Part shown: positions 9,017 through 19,193 of the stretch, piece after piece | Numbering within the stretch: the first letter of the stretch is position 1 | Layout: the number at the start of each line of letters is the position of its first letter | Assembly: GCF_036322805.1 (NCBI RefSeq) | Contig: NZ_AP027272.1 | Coordinates: 1,798,001 to 1,862,000, forward strand | Source: Planctobacterium marinum | GTDB lineage: Bacteria; Pseudomonadota; Gammaproteobacteria; Enterobacterales; Alteromonadaceae | Direction: 5' to 3' | Length of the DNA stretch: 64,000 bases | Translations under genes and position numbers: made by a program | Notes under the pieces: model-generated | Told to the model about the DNA's origin: nothing | What the model saw: only the letters and a program-made list of their open reading frames with translations | Database searches by the model: none

Positions 9017-11659
9017 ATGAACAGTCAACTATCAAAACTAAGCAAATGCATTCGTTTTGTGACAATGTCTTCATTGGCAGCGTCAATCACTGCAGTGCCA
9101 GCAGTAATGGCACAAGAATCAAGCGAAAACGCAGATAGCGTAGAAAAAATCGCCGTTGTAGGTACGCGTTCAGCACCACGCTCAGTGGGCGAGTCAGCGG
9201 TACCAGTAGACATTATTTCTGAAGAAGAATTCCGCAACCAAGGCTCTACCGATATGGTATCCATGATGCAAGCGGCTGTGCCTTCTTTTAACGTAAACGA
9301 GCAGCCAATCAACGATGCGTCTACTTTGGTGCGTCCTGCTAACTTGCGTGGTATGGCTTCGGACCATACATTGGTACTGATGAACGGTAAGCGTCGTCAC
9401 CGTTCTTCTGTTATTACATTCTTGGGTGGCGGTTTATCAGATGGTGCTCAAGGCCCGGATATCTCAGTAATTCCTTCAATCGCGTTGAAGCAAGTAGAAG
9501 TTTTGCGTGACGGAGCTGCCGCACAGTACGGTTCGGATGCGATCGCCGGTGTAATCAACTTTGCCTTAAAAGACGATTCTGAAGGCGGAAGTATGGAGGC
9601 GCGTTATGGCTCTTATTATGAGGGCGATGGCGACATGATGATGATTTCAGGTAATATCGGCTTGCCGTTCACCAGCGAAGGTTTCTTAAACCTGAGTTAC
9701 GAATATCGCGAATCTGATGATACCTCTCGCAGTGTGCAGCGTGATGATGCCGCCGGATTGATCGCTGGTGGTAATACTAATGTTGCCGACCCTGCGCAAA
9801 TCTGGGGTAACCCGGAAGTTAGCGGTGACATCAAGTTTGTCTTTAACGGTGGTCTTGAGCTAAACAATACAGACTCCGCTTATTTCTTCGGTAACTACGC
9901 TGAGCGTGAAGTGGACGGTGGCTTCTACTTCCGTAACCCACACACCCGCGGTGGTGTTTATGACGGTGGTACGGATGCCGATGGCAATCAGCTTCTGTTA
10001 GTTGCAGATGTTACGGGTGACATGTCTGGTAACTGTCCAACAGATATCATTGTTGGCGCAAACGTGCTCGATAACCCGCGTTATCAATCTGAAGTTGCTA
10101 ATAACCCCGACTGCTTTGCCTTTAACGAATTGTTCCCAGGCGGTTTTACCCCGCGTTTCGGTGGTAAGATTCAAGACGCTTCAATCGTTGTGGGTACCAA
10201 AGGTGAGTTCGGTGATGAAATCAACTACGATATTAGCGCCTATGTTGGTATGAACGAAGTGGATTTCGCCATCCGCAACACTATTAACCCTTCATTAGGC
10301 CCAGATACGCCCACTTCCTTTAAACCCGGTCGCTACATCCAGTCAGAGCAAAGCTTTAACATCGATTTGAACAAGTCTTTCGATGTTGGTCTGGAAGAGC
10401 CTCTATTCTTGGCTGGTGGTATTGAATACCGCAATGAGTCCTATGAATCCATCGCAGGTGATGCTAAGTCTTATGAAGTTGGACCATACGCGGCGCAAGG
10501 TTTTGGTATCGGCTCAAATGGTTTCCCTGGCTTAAACGCGAAATTCCAAGGTAAAGAAAGCCGTAACAGTGTGGCTTTATACCTCGATTCAGAAACTTAT
10601 CTGACAGAAGACTTCATGGTTGGCGCGGCCATCCGTTTTGAAGACTTCTCTGATTTTGGTAACACCACTAAAGGTAAATTGTCGGCGCGCTGGCAGATGA
10701 CTGAAGATTGGGCGTTGCGTGGTGCAGTTGCCACAGGCTTTAAAGCACCTACCATTGGCCAAAGTAACGTACGTAACGTAACTACAGCATTTGCACCAGG
10801 TGGCTTGCAAGATCAGGCGACATTACCGCCAACTGATCCAATTGCGCAGCAAAAAGGCGCCACACCTCTAACACCAGAAGAAAGCACCAGCTTTAGCTTT
10901 GGTTTAGTAGGACAGTTAGATAATGGTCTGTTTATTACCATGGATTATTACAACATTGAGTTGGAAGACCGTTTAACCACAACGTCTGCGTTGGCGTTAT
11001 CCGATGCCGATATCGCAGCACTTGTAGCTAACGGCGTAACTGATGCAAGCAGCTTCAGCTCAGTTAAGTTCTTCACCAATGACTTTACCACTACGACACA
11101 AGGTGTAGACCTTGTCGCTAATTACACCATGGAAATGCTGGGTGGCGATACGGTGTTCTCATTGGCATACAGCTGGACGGAAACGGAAGTTGATTCGGTT
11201 AAAGCGACGAATGTAAATACTGGTGCGGTAAGAGAAATCAGCCCTGATCAGATTGACAACATTGCTGCTGATGAGCGCGTGAACATTAATGCTGCGCGTA
11301 TCGAGATGATTGAAGATAACCTGCCTGGTACTCGTTACAGCTTGACTGCTAACCACACTAATGGTGATTGGCGCATAATGGCTCGAATGAACTACTTCGG
11401 CAGTATTTATGAGGATCACCTGGACTCAGGCGGTGACCTGGATATCTATTTAGGTTCAGAAATCACAGTTGATTTGGAATTGGGTTACACAGTGAACGAT
11501 TCTTTAAGCTTTGTATTAGGCGCGAAGAATGCATTTGATGAGTACCCTGATGAGAATACTCAATGGGATACTGAAGTAGCAGGTGCACAATACCCTGTAA
11601 CTTCACCTATTGGTATCAACGGTGGCTTCTATTATGTAAGAGCCATGTATAATTTCTAA
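9017..11659 (+). CDS. TonB-dependent receptor without signalling domain
   Basis: An 880-aa outer-membrane receptor. The signal peptide is about 1-32 (cut after AVMA). A TonB-box-like EKIAVVGTR (43-51) follows, then a plug domain (ISEEEFRNQGSTDM, QVEVLRDGAAAQYGSDAIAGV) and a beta barrel ending in a C-terminal Phe (RAMYNF). It imports an unidentified ligand using TonB energy. It lacks the N-terminal STN domain found in its close paralogue at 13587, with which it shares long near-identical plug stretches. The loops give no firm substrate clue. It precedes an ECF sigma/FecR pair that probably belongs to the same locus. Confidence 0.92.
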   Translation: MNSQLSKLSKCIRFVTMSSLAASITAVPAVMAQESSENADSVEKIAVVGTRSAPRSVGESAVPVDIISEEEFRNQGSTDMVSMMQAAVPSFNVNEQPINDASTLVRPANLRGMASDHTLVLMNGKRRHRSSVITFLGGGLSDGAQGPDISVIPSIALKQVEVLRDGAAAQYGSDAIAGVINFALKDDSEGGSMEARYGSYYEGDGDMMMISGNIGLPFTSEGFLNLSYEYRESDDTSRSVQRDDAAGLIAGGNTNVADPAQIWGNPEVSGDIKFVFNGGLELNNTDSAYFFGNYAEREVDGGFYFRNPHTRGGVYDGGTDADGNQLLLVADVTGDMSGNCPTDIIVGANVLDNPRYQSEVANNPDCFAFNELFPGGFTPRFGGKIQDASIVVGTKGEFGDEINYDISAYVGMNEVDFAIRNTINPSLGPDTPTSFKPGRYIQSEQSFNIDLNKSFDVGLEEPLFLAGGIEYRNESYESIAGDAKSYEVGPYAAQGFGIGSNGFPGLNAKFQGKESRNSVALYLDSETYLTEDFMVGAAIRFEDFSDFGNTTKGKLSARWQMTEDWALRGAVATGFKAPTIGQSNVRNVTTAFAPGGLQDQATLPPTDPIAQQKGATPLTPEESTSFSFGLVGQLDNGLFITMDYYNIELEDRLTTTSALALSDADIAALVANGVTDASSFSSVKFFTNDFTTTTQGVDLVANYTMEMLGGDTVFSLAYSWTETEVDSVKATNVNTGAVREISPDQIDNIAADERVNINAARIEMIEDNLPGTRYSLTANHTNGDWRIMARMNYFGSIYEDHLDSGGDLDIYLGSEITVDLELGYTVNDSLSFVLGAKNAFDEYPDENTQWDTEVAGAQYPVTSPIGINGGFYYVRAMYNF

Positions 11660-11683
11660 AAAAGTGTTTTCCCTGACACTGAT

Positions 11684-11712
11684 GTAAATGGGGGCTTATG
11701 CCCCCATTTTAC
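11684..11712 (+). terminator. Terminator-like hairpin after the TonB receptor
   Basis: GTAAATGGGGGC (11684-11695) pairs with GCCCCCATTTTAC (11700-11712) across a 4-nt loop. The stem is strong and the T residues are within its distal arm. Confidence 0.7.
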
Positions 11713-11726
11713 CCAAGTAGTCACTT

Positions 11727-11777
11727 CTTATTGCCATACCGAGGAAAAGGCAAAGCAGCCCTCGTTATCGCAATAAG
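11727..11777. repeat. Inverted repeat before the ECF sigma gene
   Basis: CTTATTGC (11727-11734) is repeated inverted at 11770-11777, a perfect 8-bp match with 35 nt between. It sits just upstream of the sigma gene start at 11799 and could be a regulator site. No standard promoter was recognised here. Confidence 0.3.
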
Positions 11778-11798
11778 TGGTATTCGAAAAGAACAGCA

Positions 11799-12395
11799 AT
11801 GGCAAAAACGTCAAACATTACCCAGGTATACTTAAAATATCGCTCGCAGTTGCGGCGTGCGGTAAGCGGTATTGTCAGCTCTGAGGAAGTGGACGATATC
11901 GTTCAGGAAACTTGGTTAAAAAGCTATGAAGCTGAGCTGAAACAAGAAATTCAGTTTGAAAAAACCTACATGTTAAAAACCGCAAGGAACCTTGCGTTGA
12001 ATCATGTGTCAAAAGCTGCTGAAAAATACAATCTTTCGATGGAAGAGCTCGACGAGCAAGATGGTATATTCGCCGGTACACAGCTGGAAAAGCAAGTGGA
12101 AAGCAAAGAGCGTTTTTTGCATTTCTGTCGGGCAACTGATCACTTATCACCGGAAGTGAAACGGGTTTTTTTATTAAAGAAAGTGTATGAGTTAAGTCAG
12201 CGGGAAATTGCTGAACACCTACAGATCAGCGAAAGCACGGTTGAGAAACACGTGGCCAAAGGTTTGCATCTCTGCGCCAGGTATTTAGCTAACCATCAAA
12301 CCGCCCAAGATGGTGGGCAACAAACAAAGTCTGGTAAGCATCAAGTGACTGACCAAAAAACGTCACTGTCTGCATTTTTTGGGCGTGGTAAATAA
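11799..12395 (+). CDS. RNA polymerase ECF sigma factor (FecI-like)
   Basis: A 198-residue two-domain sigma factor. Region 2 includes DDIVQETWLKSYE (about 30-42). Region 4 includes LSQREIAEHLQISESTVEKH with a helix-turn-helix. The family directs transcription of TonB-receptor genes once its membrane anti-sigma is signalled. The C-terminal tail (about 165-198) is polar and beyond the usual region 4 end. The stop is followed after 3 nt by the FecR gene, the classical fecI-fecR pairing. The likely target is the STN receptor at 13587, but the target promoter was not identified. Confidence 0.93.
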   Translation: MAKTSNITQVYLKYRSQLRRAVSGIVSSEEVDDIVQETWLKSYEAELKQEIQFEKTYMLKTARNLALNHVSKAAEKYNLSMEELDEQDGIFAGTQLEKQVESKERFLHFCRATDHLSPEVKRVFLLKKVYELSQREIAEHLQISESTVEKHVAKGLHLCARYLANHQTAQDGGQQTKSGKHQVTDQKTSLSAFFGRGK

Positions 12396-12398
12396 GTT

Positions 12399-13472
12399 AT
12401 GAATAATGTGACCCCACTTGTTTCCAAAGACAAGATTCAGGAACAAGCGTGTGAATGGATAAGCCGTATTGATAGAGGCTTGACTGAACAAGAACGGATT
12501 AAATTGACTCATTGGGCAGCGCAGAGTGAACAATATCAAACCGCATTGTTTGAGATGGCGGCACTTTGGGACGATTTGAGTGTTATGCACGAATTGAGCG
12601 GTTTGTTTCCACTGGCTGAGCGGTTATCTGCTGAGCGTCATGGTAATGGATATGGTGCCTATGCTAGAAAGCCTTGGTTTGCCACAGCGGCGAGCCTCTT
12701 TTTGCTTTGTGCGGTATTTTTAGTTTGGATGCAAGTGGACCCTACTCAAGTATCTCAACAGCAGCAAGTACAGGCTAAGAAGCTGTTTGTCACCTCAGTG
12801 GGTGAGCAAAAAACCATCCCATTATCCGACGGTTCGTTTGTAGCATTGAATACCAACAGTGCCATTGAAGTAAAGATGACAGACTCACTGCGTCACATAG
12901 AAGTGACCAAAGGCGAAGCACACTTTGAAGTAGCCTCTGATGCAGAGCGTCCGTTTGTGGTTTCTGCTGGTCAGAATAAGGTAACGGCAATTGGTACCGC
13001 GTTTAACGTGCAGCTGCTGGAAGATAAACGTTTTGAGTTATTAGTGACTGAGGGTAAAGTACTGGTATCTGAGATAAATCAGTCCATGCCTGAGAATATC
13101 CAAAAACTCAAATCTGACGACTTTACCGCTTTAGGGACTATCATGGTTTCGGGAGATACAGCGGTGTTTGATGGGCAGTTTGCTCAGCCACTGATGCGTT
13201 TGTCGTTAGATCAGGTACAGAGAAATCTATCTTGGCAGCAGGGAATGTTAGTGTTCCAGGGAGAAACGCTGGAAAACGCCATCAAAGAGATGAATCGTTA
13301 CTCCGCAAACCAATTTGTATTGCGCGATGAAAGTATTAAATCTCGTCGTGTTGCAGGTTACTTTAAAGTTGGCGATACCGAAGGTTTGTTGCATGCACTG
13401 GAAAATAACTTTTCGATTGAATATGAAAAACAAGGCGAAGCGATCTTCTTGCAGGCTGCAGAAACACGTTAA
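12399..13472 (+). CDS. FecR-type anti-sigma factor
   Basis: A 357-aa inner-membrane signal transducer. The cytoplasmic N-terminal DUF4880 segment (CEWISRIDRGLTEQERIKL) should bind the sigma factor. A single membrane segment lies at about 90-110 (TAASLFLLCAVFLVW). The periplasmic FecR domain follows (IPLSDGSFVALNTNSAIEV, then GEAHFEVA and TAIGTAFNV). The C-terminus (GETLENAIKEMNRYS) is the region that contacts the STN domain of the receptor in homologous systems. It is co-transcribed with the sigma gene (3-nt gap). The next receptor starts 114 nt later. Confidence 0.93.
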   Translation: MNNVTPLVSKDKIQEQACEWISRIDRGLTEQERIKLTHWAAQSEQYQTALFEMAALWDDLSVMHELSGLFPLAERLSAERHGNGYGAYARKPWFATAASLFLLCAVFLVWMQVDPTQVSQQQQVQAKKLFVTSVGEQKTIPLSDGSFVALNTNSAIEVKMTDSLRHIEVTKGEAHFEVASDAERPFVVSAGQNKVTAIGTAFNVQLLEDKRFELLVTEGKVLVSEINQSMPENIQKLKSDDFTALGTIMVSGDTAVFDGQFAQPLMRLSLDQVQRNLSWQQGMLVFQGETLENAIKEMNRYSANQFVLRDESIKSRRVAGYFKVGDTEGLLHALENNFSIEYEKQGEAIFLQAAETR

Positions 13473-13494
13473 AAAGTTGCTGCTGTTGCAATAA

Positions 13495-13527
13495 ATTAGC
13501 AAGCGTTTTCTAAGTTTTTTTGCTAAT
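13495..13527. repeat. Inverted repeat between fecR-like gene and STN receptor
   Basis: ATTAGCAA (13495-13502) and TTGCTAAT (13520-13527) form a perfect 8-bp inverted repeat with a T-rich spacer. It may be a weak terminator for the anti-sigma gene or an operator for the receptor. Confidence 0.35.
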
Positions 13528-13586
13528 GTTCCAGCCACAAAAAAGAAAAATAACTGTCAGAATTGCCGGGATACGAGAAAGCACAA

Positions 13587-16586
13587 ATGCAACTGGTAGG
13601 GGGAACAAGCTCACCATCCTGTAGGGTGTGGTGCTCAAATGTTCTTCGTGTTTTCTTGTGTCTGTGCTTTGTCTTTCTTGTCACTTGTTATAATTCAGTG
13701 GCCTTCGCTTCTGAAAAAATCCACTTTGATATTCCCGCGCTACCCGCAAATAAGGCGCTTACCGAATTCGCCTTACAAGCAAACATCACTTTGTTATTTC
13801 CTTATGATTTAGCAGAGCAAGAAAGCTCAAATGCACTGCAAGGGGAATACAGCATTGAGTTAGGTATAGTTAAATTATTAGAAGGAACCGGTCTTTATCC
13901 CGTAACAGGGGAGGATGGGCAGTTAAGCGTGCGCCCCATTCGACATGTTCCAGCCAAATACACCACTGCAACACCGGTTAGAACAGAATATGATATCGAA
14001 GGCGATGAGCGTTCCAGTTATAAGATTGAATTACAGGAAACGTATATTGAGAAAATCGCAATAGTTGGAACCCGCACCACACCGCGCAATGCTATTGAGT
14101 CTTCCGTACCCCTGGATGTGATTTCCGCTGCAGACATGCGCAGGCAGGGGAATACTGATATGCTATCGATGCTATCAAAGCTGATCCCTTCATTTAATGT
14201 CAATGACCAACCTATCAATGACGCATCAACACTAATCAGGCCTGCAAACTTACGAGGGATGGCATCTGACCATACCTTGGTGTTGATCAATGGCAAACGC
14301 CGCCATCGCTCTGCTGTGATCACTTTTCTTGGTGGCGGTTTGTCTGATGGCGCACAAGGACCAGACATTGCGGCAATTCCCATTTCGGGTATTAAACAAG
14401 TAGGGGTGCTGCGCGATGGTGCTTCTGCGCAGTATGGTTCAGATGCGATTGCCGGAGTATTAAATTTTGCCTTAAAGGATGAAGACGTTGGCGGAATGTT
14501 TGAAGCTCGAATAGCCCAGTACTATGAAAATGATGGTGAAGCGGTGCAACTTCTCGCTAATCGTGGCTTTAGTTTAGGAGACAACGGTTTTCTTAACTTA
14601 AGTGCAGAGTCAATTCACAAGGAACCTACCAGTCGCTCAGTGCAAAGAGATGATGCTATGTTGTTGGCAAATAATGGTCTACAAGTTCGAGACCCGGCTC
14701 AAATTTGGGGCACGCCGAAAACACATTATGATGCCAAGCTGATGGCAAATATGGGCTATGATCTGAAAACAGATCAGCAGCTCTATGGTTTTTTGAACAT
14801 GGCCCAGAGGAAAGTGGAAGGGGGGTTCTTCTACCGTAATCCACAGACTCGCTCTGGCGTGAACACCATTCCAATTTTTGACGGCATGTCAGTAACTAAT
14901 ACCGATTTTAACGAGTTTGTGATGCCTGCTGCTTATCAGTGGATTGTGCTGGACCTGACTCCCGAAGATGGGGTCGGCTGCCCTCAATTAACTTATCAGC
15001 ATGACACGCTGTTGCACCTGACTCCTGAATATCAACAAGTGTTTTCAGACCCTAATTGCTTTGCTTTTAACGAGGTTTATCCCGCTGGTTTCACTCCGCA
15101 GTTTGGCGGTGTAGTGAAAGACGCCTTTGTGGTGGCAGGCATATCAGGAGAGTTAAACGGCGGTTGGGAATATGATGCTAGTTTGTCCTTGGGCTATTCT
15201 TCTGTCGATTACTTTCTGAATGATTCTCTCAATCCCTCATTGGGACCGGCGTCACCCACGTCATTTCGACCTGGCGGAGCGCGTCAGATTGAGAAAGGGT
15301 TTAATTTTGATCTAAAAAATTCCCTGAATGTCGGTTTTCCGGATGAGGTGAGCTTCGCCGCAGGGTTTGAATGGCGCAGAGAAAATTATCAACAGGTGGC
15401 TGGCGATACGGCTTCCTGGGTAACAGGTCCGTATGCTTTGACCGCTGAATCAAGACAAACAACAGGATTAACGATTGGCTCAAACGGCTTTCCGGGGTAT
15501 CGACCAGAATCTGCAGGTGATTGGGGCAGAGGAAATTGGGCAACTTATCTCGAACTGGAAACCTGGCTGACGGAAAATTTACTGGTCAATACCTCTTTGC
15601 GTTTTGAAGATTATACGGACTTTGGCGAAACCCTTGATGGAAAAGTGTCATTTTTAGCACAAGCCAATAAGCAGCTTGCATTACGCGGTTCAATTAACAG
15701 TGGTTTTAAAGCACCAACGGTGGGGCAAAGTAATGTGATAAACGTCACCACCGCATTTTATGAGAATCAGCTGCAAGATCAGGCTACTTTGCCGCCCACA
15801 CACCCCATTAGTATTCAGGTGGGGGCCACACCATTGGAGCCTGAAGAATCCATTAATCTCAGCTTGGGTATTGTTGGCCAGATCGCTAAACAGTTTTACT
15901 TTACGTTTGACTATTTTCAGATTGATTTAAAGGATCGCATAAGTACCACTTCCGGCATTGCCTTAACCGATGCAGATTTGGCTGACTTGGTGGCTCAAGG
16001 TATTACCGATGCGGACCGATTTGCCTCCATTAAATATTTCACCAATGACTTCGACACGCGAGCTCAGGGCATAGACTGGGTAATGAATTATGTGACAGAG
16101 ATTAAAGGGGTGCAGACGCAATTTTCCTTTAATTACAACTGGACCAAAACGGCAGTTGAAAGGGTGTCTCTGTATACTCGAAGTGATGTTAACGGCGAGC
16201 AAATTACTGAATCAAACCTGACACCACAGCGCATCCGCATGATCGAACAAAATATTCCTCGCCACCGGGCTTCTCTGGCATTGAGTCAAACGTGGGATAA
16301 CTTCGATTCTCTACTGAGATTTAACTACTACTCTGGGTATTATGAAGATCACCTGGATGCCTCCTCTGGCTTTGATATTTATGCCGGCGAGGAAGTGACG
16401 ATTGATGTCGAGCTGGGGTATCAGTTTGCACCTGATTGGTCTTTTATCGTTGGTGCCAATAACTTATTAGACAACCGCCCAGACGATAACCCTTGGGCGG
16501 GGAGAGCAGGGGCATTGTACCCATCCACTTCGCCAATGGGCATTAATGGCGGTTTATGGTACGCTCGTCTCTTACATCAATTCTAG
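13587..16586 (+). CDS. TonB-dependent transducer receptor with STN domain
   Basis: A 999-aa FecA-type receptor. The ATG at 13587 is preferred over a TTG at 13563. The hydrophobic signal is about 20-41. The STN signalling domain (about 45-118: FDIPALPANKALTEFALQAN, then GIVKLLEGTGLY) faces the periplasm and should contact FecR. The plug begins near 152 (EKIAIVGTRTTPRN) and the barrel ends LLHQF. It binds an unknown ligand outside and passes the signal to the FecR-sigma pair. Plug stretches such as FNVNDQPINDASTL and RGMASDHTLVL are nearly identical to the receptor at 9017, so the two are duplicates differing by the STN domain. Confidence 0.93.
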   Translation: MQLVGGTSSPSCRVWCSNVLRVFLCLCFVFLVTCYNSVAFASEKIHFDIPALPANKALTEFALQANITLLFPYDLAEQESSNALQGEYSIELGIVKLLEGTGLYPVTGEDGQLSVRPIRHVPAKYTTATPVRTEYDIEGDERSSYKIELQETYIEKIAIVGTRTTPRNAIESSVPLDVISAADMRRQGNTDMLSMLSKLIPSFNVNDQPINDASTLIRPANLRGMASDHTLVLINGKRRHRSAVITFLGGGLSDGAQGPDIAAIPISGIKQVGVLRDGASAQYGSDAIAGVLNFALKDEDVGGMFEARIAQYYENDGEAVQLLANRGFSLGDNGFLNLSAESIHKEPTSRSVQRDDAMLLANNGLQVRDPAQIWGTPKTHYDAKLMANMGYDLKTDQQLYGFLNMAQRKVEGGFFYRNPQTRSGVNTIPIFDGMSVTNTDFNEFVMPAAYQWIVLDLTPEDGVGCPQLTYQHDTLLHLTPEYQQVFSDPNCFAFNEVYPAGFTPQFGGVVKDAFVVAGISGELNGGWEYDASLSLGYSSVDYFLNDSLNPSLGPASPTSFRPGGARQIEKGFNFDLKNSLNVGFPDEVSFAAGFEWRRENYQQVAGDTASWVTGPYALTAESRQTTGLTIGSNGFPGYRPESAGDWGRGNWATYLELETWLTENLLVNTSLRFEDYTDFGETLDGKVSFLAQANKQLALRGSINSGFKAPTVGQSNVINVTTAFYENQLQDQATLPPTHPISIQVGATPLEPEESINLSLGIVGQIAKQFYFTFDYFQIDLKDRISTTSGIALTDADLADLVAQGITDADRFASIKYFTNDFDTRAQGIDWVMNYVTEIKGVQTQFSFNYNWTKTAVERVSLYTRSDVNGEQITESNLTPQRIRMIEQNIPRHRASLALSQTWDNFDSLLRFNYYSGYYEDHLDASSGFDIYAGEEVTIDVELGYQFAPDWSFIVGANNLLDNRPDDNPWAGRAGALYPSTSPMGINGGLWYARLLHQF

Positions 16587-16632
16587 GCTTCTGTAAATAA
16601 ACTACCTGCGGCCACCGGCCCTGCCTGGCTTG

Positions 16633-16706
16633 TTGGTTGGCACCAGAACCAACCAATAGCCATCAATACACTCAAGTGCTACTACAGCAAATGGTTTTGT
16701 TGTAGT
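16633..16706. terminator. Two hairpins between convergent receptor and dsbB genes
   Basis: TTGGTTGG / CCAACCAA (16633-16640 and 16649-16656) and an 11-bp stem ACTACAGCAAA / TTTGTTGTAGT (16681-16691 and 16696-16706, one G-U pair) lie between the two stops. They are plausible terminators for the converging transcripts, although T-runs are weak. Confidence 0.5.
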
Positions 16707-16711
16707 TATTC

Positions 16712-17230
16712 TTAAAAGCGTCTTTGAACGAGCAACCTTGGCACCAGCATAGCTATAAAAAGCAGGCTGTAAATTCCAAATAGAATAATCATCCATTGTG
16801 GCATGGAAAAGTACAAGAATTGCCAGTCGATATTGCCACAGTCGCCTGTAGCCGCAAAAAAGGCGGGTATCCAATCGTGTAAAGGTAAAAACGAAGGAAA
16901 GTTAGGCACAATCTCACAGGAGGCAAAAAATGGATTGGGGTCCATTTGAATGTCTACATGTTCGATTGCGATCAAAAGTCCCCATATGGATGACAATCCC
17001 CACAGCATAAACGCCACCAATCGGCTGGCAAAATGGTTGTAGAGGAACGGGATAAGACCGGCAAACAGGATGCCGAGCATGGCAGTGCGTTGATAAATAC
17101 ACATGATACAAGGCGCAAGCCCCATACTGTATTGGAAAAATAAGGCGGTAATTTCAAAGCCAAGGGCACTTAACCAAAGGGCGCCCCAGGCACTTTTTTC
17201 ATCAGGGAATTTGCTTAATAGTTCCAGCAC
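16712..17230 (-). CDS. dsbB: Disulfide bond formation protein B
   Basis: A 172-aa inner-membrane quinone reductase with four membrane helices. The first redox pair is C41-IM-C44, and the second pair is Cys105 (FFASCEI) and Cys131 (TGDCGN). These sit almost exactly where the E. coli enzyme has Cys41/44 and Cys104/130. DsbB reoxidises periplasmic DsbA and passes electrons to ubiquinone. It lies downstream of nhaB on the same strand, with a strong terminator between them, so it probably has its own promoter in 17231-17275. fadR-nhaB-dsbB clustering is also seen in enteric bacteria. Confidence 0.95.
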   Translation of the reverse strand: MLELLSKFPDEKSAWGALWLSALGFEITALFFQYSMGLAPCIMCIYQRTAMLGILFAGLIPFLYNHFASRLVAFMLWGLSSIWGLLIAIEHVDIQMDPNPFFASCEIVPNFPSFLPLHDWIPAFFAATGDCGNIDWQFLYFSMPQWMIILFGIYSLLFIAMLVPRLLVQRRF

Positions 17231-17275
17231 TGTTTGTTCTCATTATTTTTTTGCGAATTATAAACTGGGCGTCAT

Positions 17276-17300
17276 AAAAAAAGCACCTCTATTGAGGTGC
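17276..17300 (-). terminator. Intrinsic terminator after nhaB
   Basis: Read on the minus strand, GCACCTC / GAGGTGC form a perfect 7-bp stem with a 4-nt loop followed by seven T residues (17282-17276). It ends the nhaB transcript 33 nt past its stop. Confidence 0.9.
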
Positions 17301-17332
17301 CTTTGTTTAATAAATTAAGTAAGAAGACGCGA

Positions 17333-18910
17333 CTAGTGCCCGCCAACTTCCCCTAATGTCTCACTGTGGTGATTAATCCAATGCATTTCGTAAAACCATT
17401 CCGTCATGTCATACAGATTAAAGTAAACAGCCAGTAATCCCACTATTGTCAGTACGATAGTGTAGGGAAGTGCCATGTACACCATTTTGCCGTAAGACAA
17501 TCTCAACAGTGGCGCCAGCGCTGAGGTTAACAAAAACAGAAAGGCTGCTTGTCCATTTGGCGTCGCGACACTGGGCAAGTTGGTACCTGTATTAATCGCT
17601 ACCGCCAGCATGTCATATTGGTCACGCGTGATCTCGCCGGCTTTCAACGCATTGCCCACTTCAGTGATGTAAACGGAGCCAACGAATACATTGTCGCTCA
17701 CCATGGATAACACACCGTTGGCCATATAAAACACTAATAATTGAGTTTTTCCCTCGAAAGTCAGTACCCATTGGATTACCGGAATAAAGAGTTTTTGGTC
17801 AATGATCACTGCGACCACACCAAAAAATACGCAAAGCAGTGCAGTGAAAGGTAGTGCTTCTTCAAATGCGTGGCCTATTTGGTGTTCTTCGATGACACCA
17901 CAAAAAGCCGTTGCAAGTACTATGATGGAAAGTCCAATTAAACCGACGGCGGCCAGGTGCATTCCCAAGCCAATAACTAACCAAATAGCGATGAGAGATT
18001 GGATAAACAGCTTGGCTCTGTCTTTATCGGTGCGTTGTTCGTCCAGATGTTCACTGTAGTTCACCAGGATTTCTCTCACAGAGGCAGGAAGTTGAGCGCC
18101 GTAGCTGAACAATTTGGTTTTTTCTAACACAGCAGTTGTGATCAATCCGGCGATAAACACAGGCATAGTAATCGGGCTCATGCGAATGAAGAACTCTAAA
18201 AAGCCCCAACTGGCTTGTTGCGCAATAATCAGGTTTTGTGGTTCACCCACCATGGTCATCACCCCGCCAAGCGCGGTGCCAATAGCGGCGTGCATCATCA
18301 GGTTACGCAAAAAGGCGCGAAAGCTTTCAAGATCGTCTCGCGTAGGATGGTGCAAGACATCATCATCGGTATGATCGTGCTCACTGTGGAAAGATTTTCC
18401 GGAAGCTACCTTGTGGTAAATGGAATAAAAACCCGTTGCAACAGCAATAATGACGGCAACAACGGTTAAGGCATCGAGAAATGCTGAGAGTATTGCTGAG
18501 GAAGCGCAAAAGGCGATGGACAACGCTACTTTGCTTTTTACCTTGATCACCAATTTGGTAAATACATGCAGGAGTAAGTCCTTCATGAAATAGATACCTG
18601 CCACCATAAAGACCAACAGCAGCAATACCTCGATATTGACGATTATTTCGTGGCGCATCATCTCCGGAGACGTCATACCAATGGCGAGTGCTTCGATGAG
18701 CAATAAGCCACCCGGCTGCAATGGATAACACTTAAGTGCCATGGCAAGAGTAAATATGAATTCCAACACCAAGGCCCAGCCTGCCAGATAAGGATTTAAG
18801 GCGAATAGAAAAGGGTTGATGATCAGAAACGCAATAATCGCCTTTTTGTACCAGCCTGGGGCATTCCCCAAGAAGTTTTTGTATAAAGACCGGGATAGAT
18901 TTGGGGTCAT
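17333..18910 (-). CDS. nhaB: Na+/H+ antiporter NhaB
   Basis: A 525-aa polytopic membrane protein of the NhaB family and normal length. Characteristic parts are the N-terminal [12 protein letters not shown], the [16 protein letters not shown] helix and [16 protein letters not shown]. It exchanges cytoplasmic Na+ for H+ across the inner membrane, useful at marine salinity. A His/Asp-rich loop ([10 protein letters not shown], about 175-185) precedes a cytosolic stretch. It is divergent from fadR across a 418-nt region that carries a FadR-like site, closer to fadR. Confidence 0.95.
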   Translation of the reverse strand: MTPNLSRSLYKNFLGNAPGWYKKAIIAFLIINPFLFALNPYLAGWALVLEFIFTLAMALKCYPLQPGGLLLIEALAIGMTSPEMMRHEIIVNIEVLLLLVFMVAGIYFMKDLLLHVFTKLVIKVKSKVALSIAFCASSAILSAFLDALTVVAVIIAVATGFYSIYHKVASGKSFHSEHDHTDDDVLHHPTRDDLESFRAFLRNLMMHAAIGTALGGVMTMVGEPQNLIIAQQASWGFLEFFIRMSPITMPVFIAGLITTAVLEKTKLFSYGAQLPASVREILVNYSEHLDEQRTDKDRAKLFIQSLIAIWLVIGLGMHLAAVGLIGLSIIVLATAFCGVIEEHQIGHAFEEALPFTALLCVFFGVVAVIIDQKLFIPVIQWVLTFEGKTQLLVFYMANGVLSMVSDNVFVGSVYITEVGNALKAGEITRDQYDMLAVAINTGTNLPSVATPNGQAAFLFLLTSALAPLLRLSYGKMVYMALPYTIVLTIVGLLAVYFNLYDMTEWFYEMHWINHHSETLGEVGGH

Positions 18911-19193
18911 TGAAACCGTTCCTTTGTTGTTTCCGGAAAAGGGTTCACCGTTTTAGAGTGTGAACCGTTAAAAAGCAAGGTCTAATCGCCATACTTTTGA
19001 GTTTAGTCATAAAAAAGCTATTTTTGCACAAACTCCAAGCTATTAGCCTGTTGCTTGTAGGAATGTTTTTAGACAAGTGGGAGGCAAAAATCCGCTATAG
19101 AGGGTTTTAACTTTTGTTTTAGCGCAGATAAAGAACGCTTTGAGCAAATTGCTTATTGATTCACTCAGCATTCATTGTTAGCTTTAACATTGG

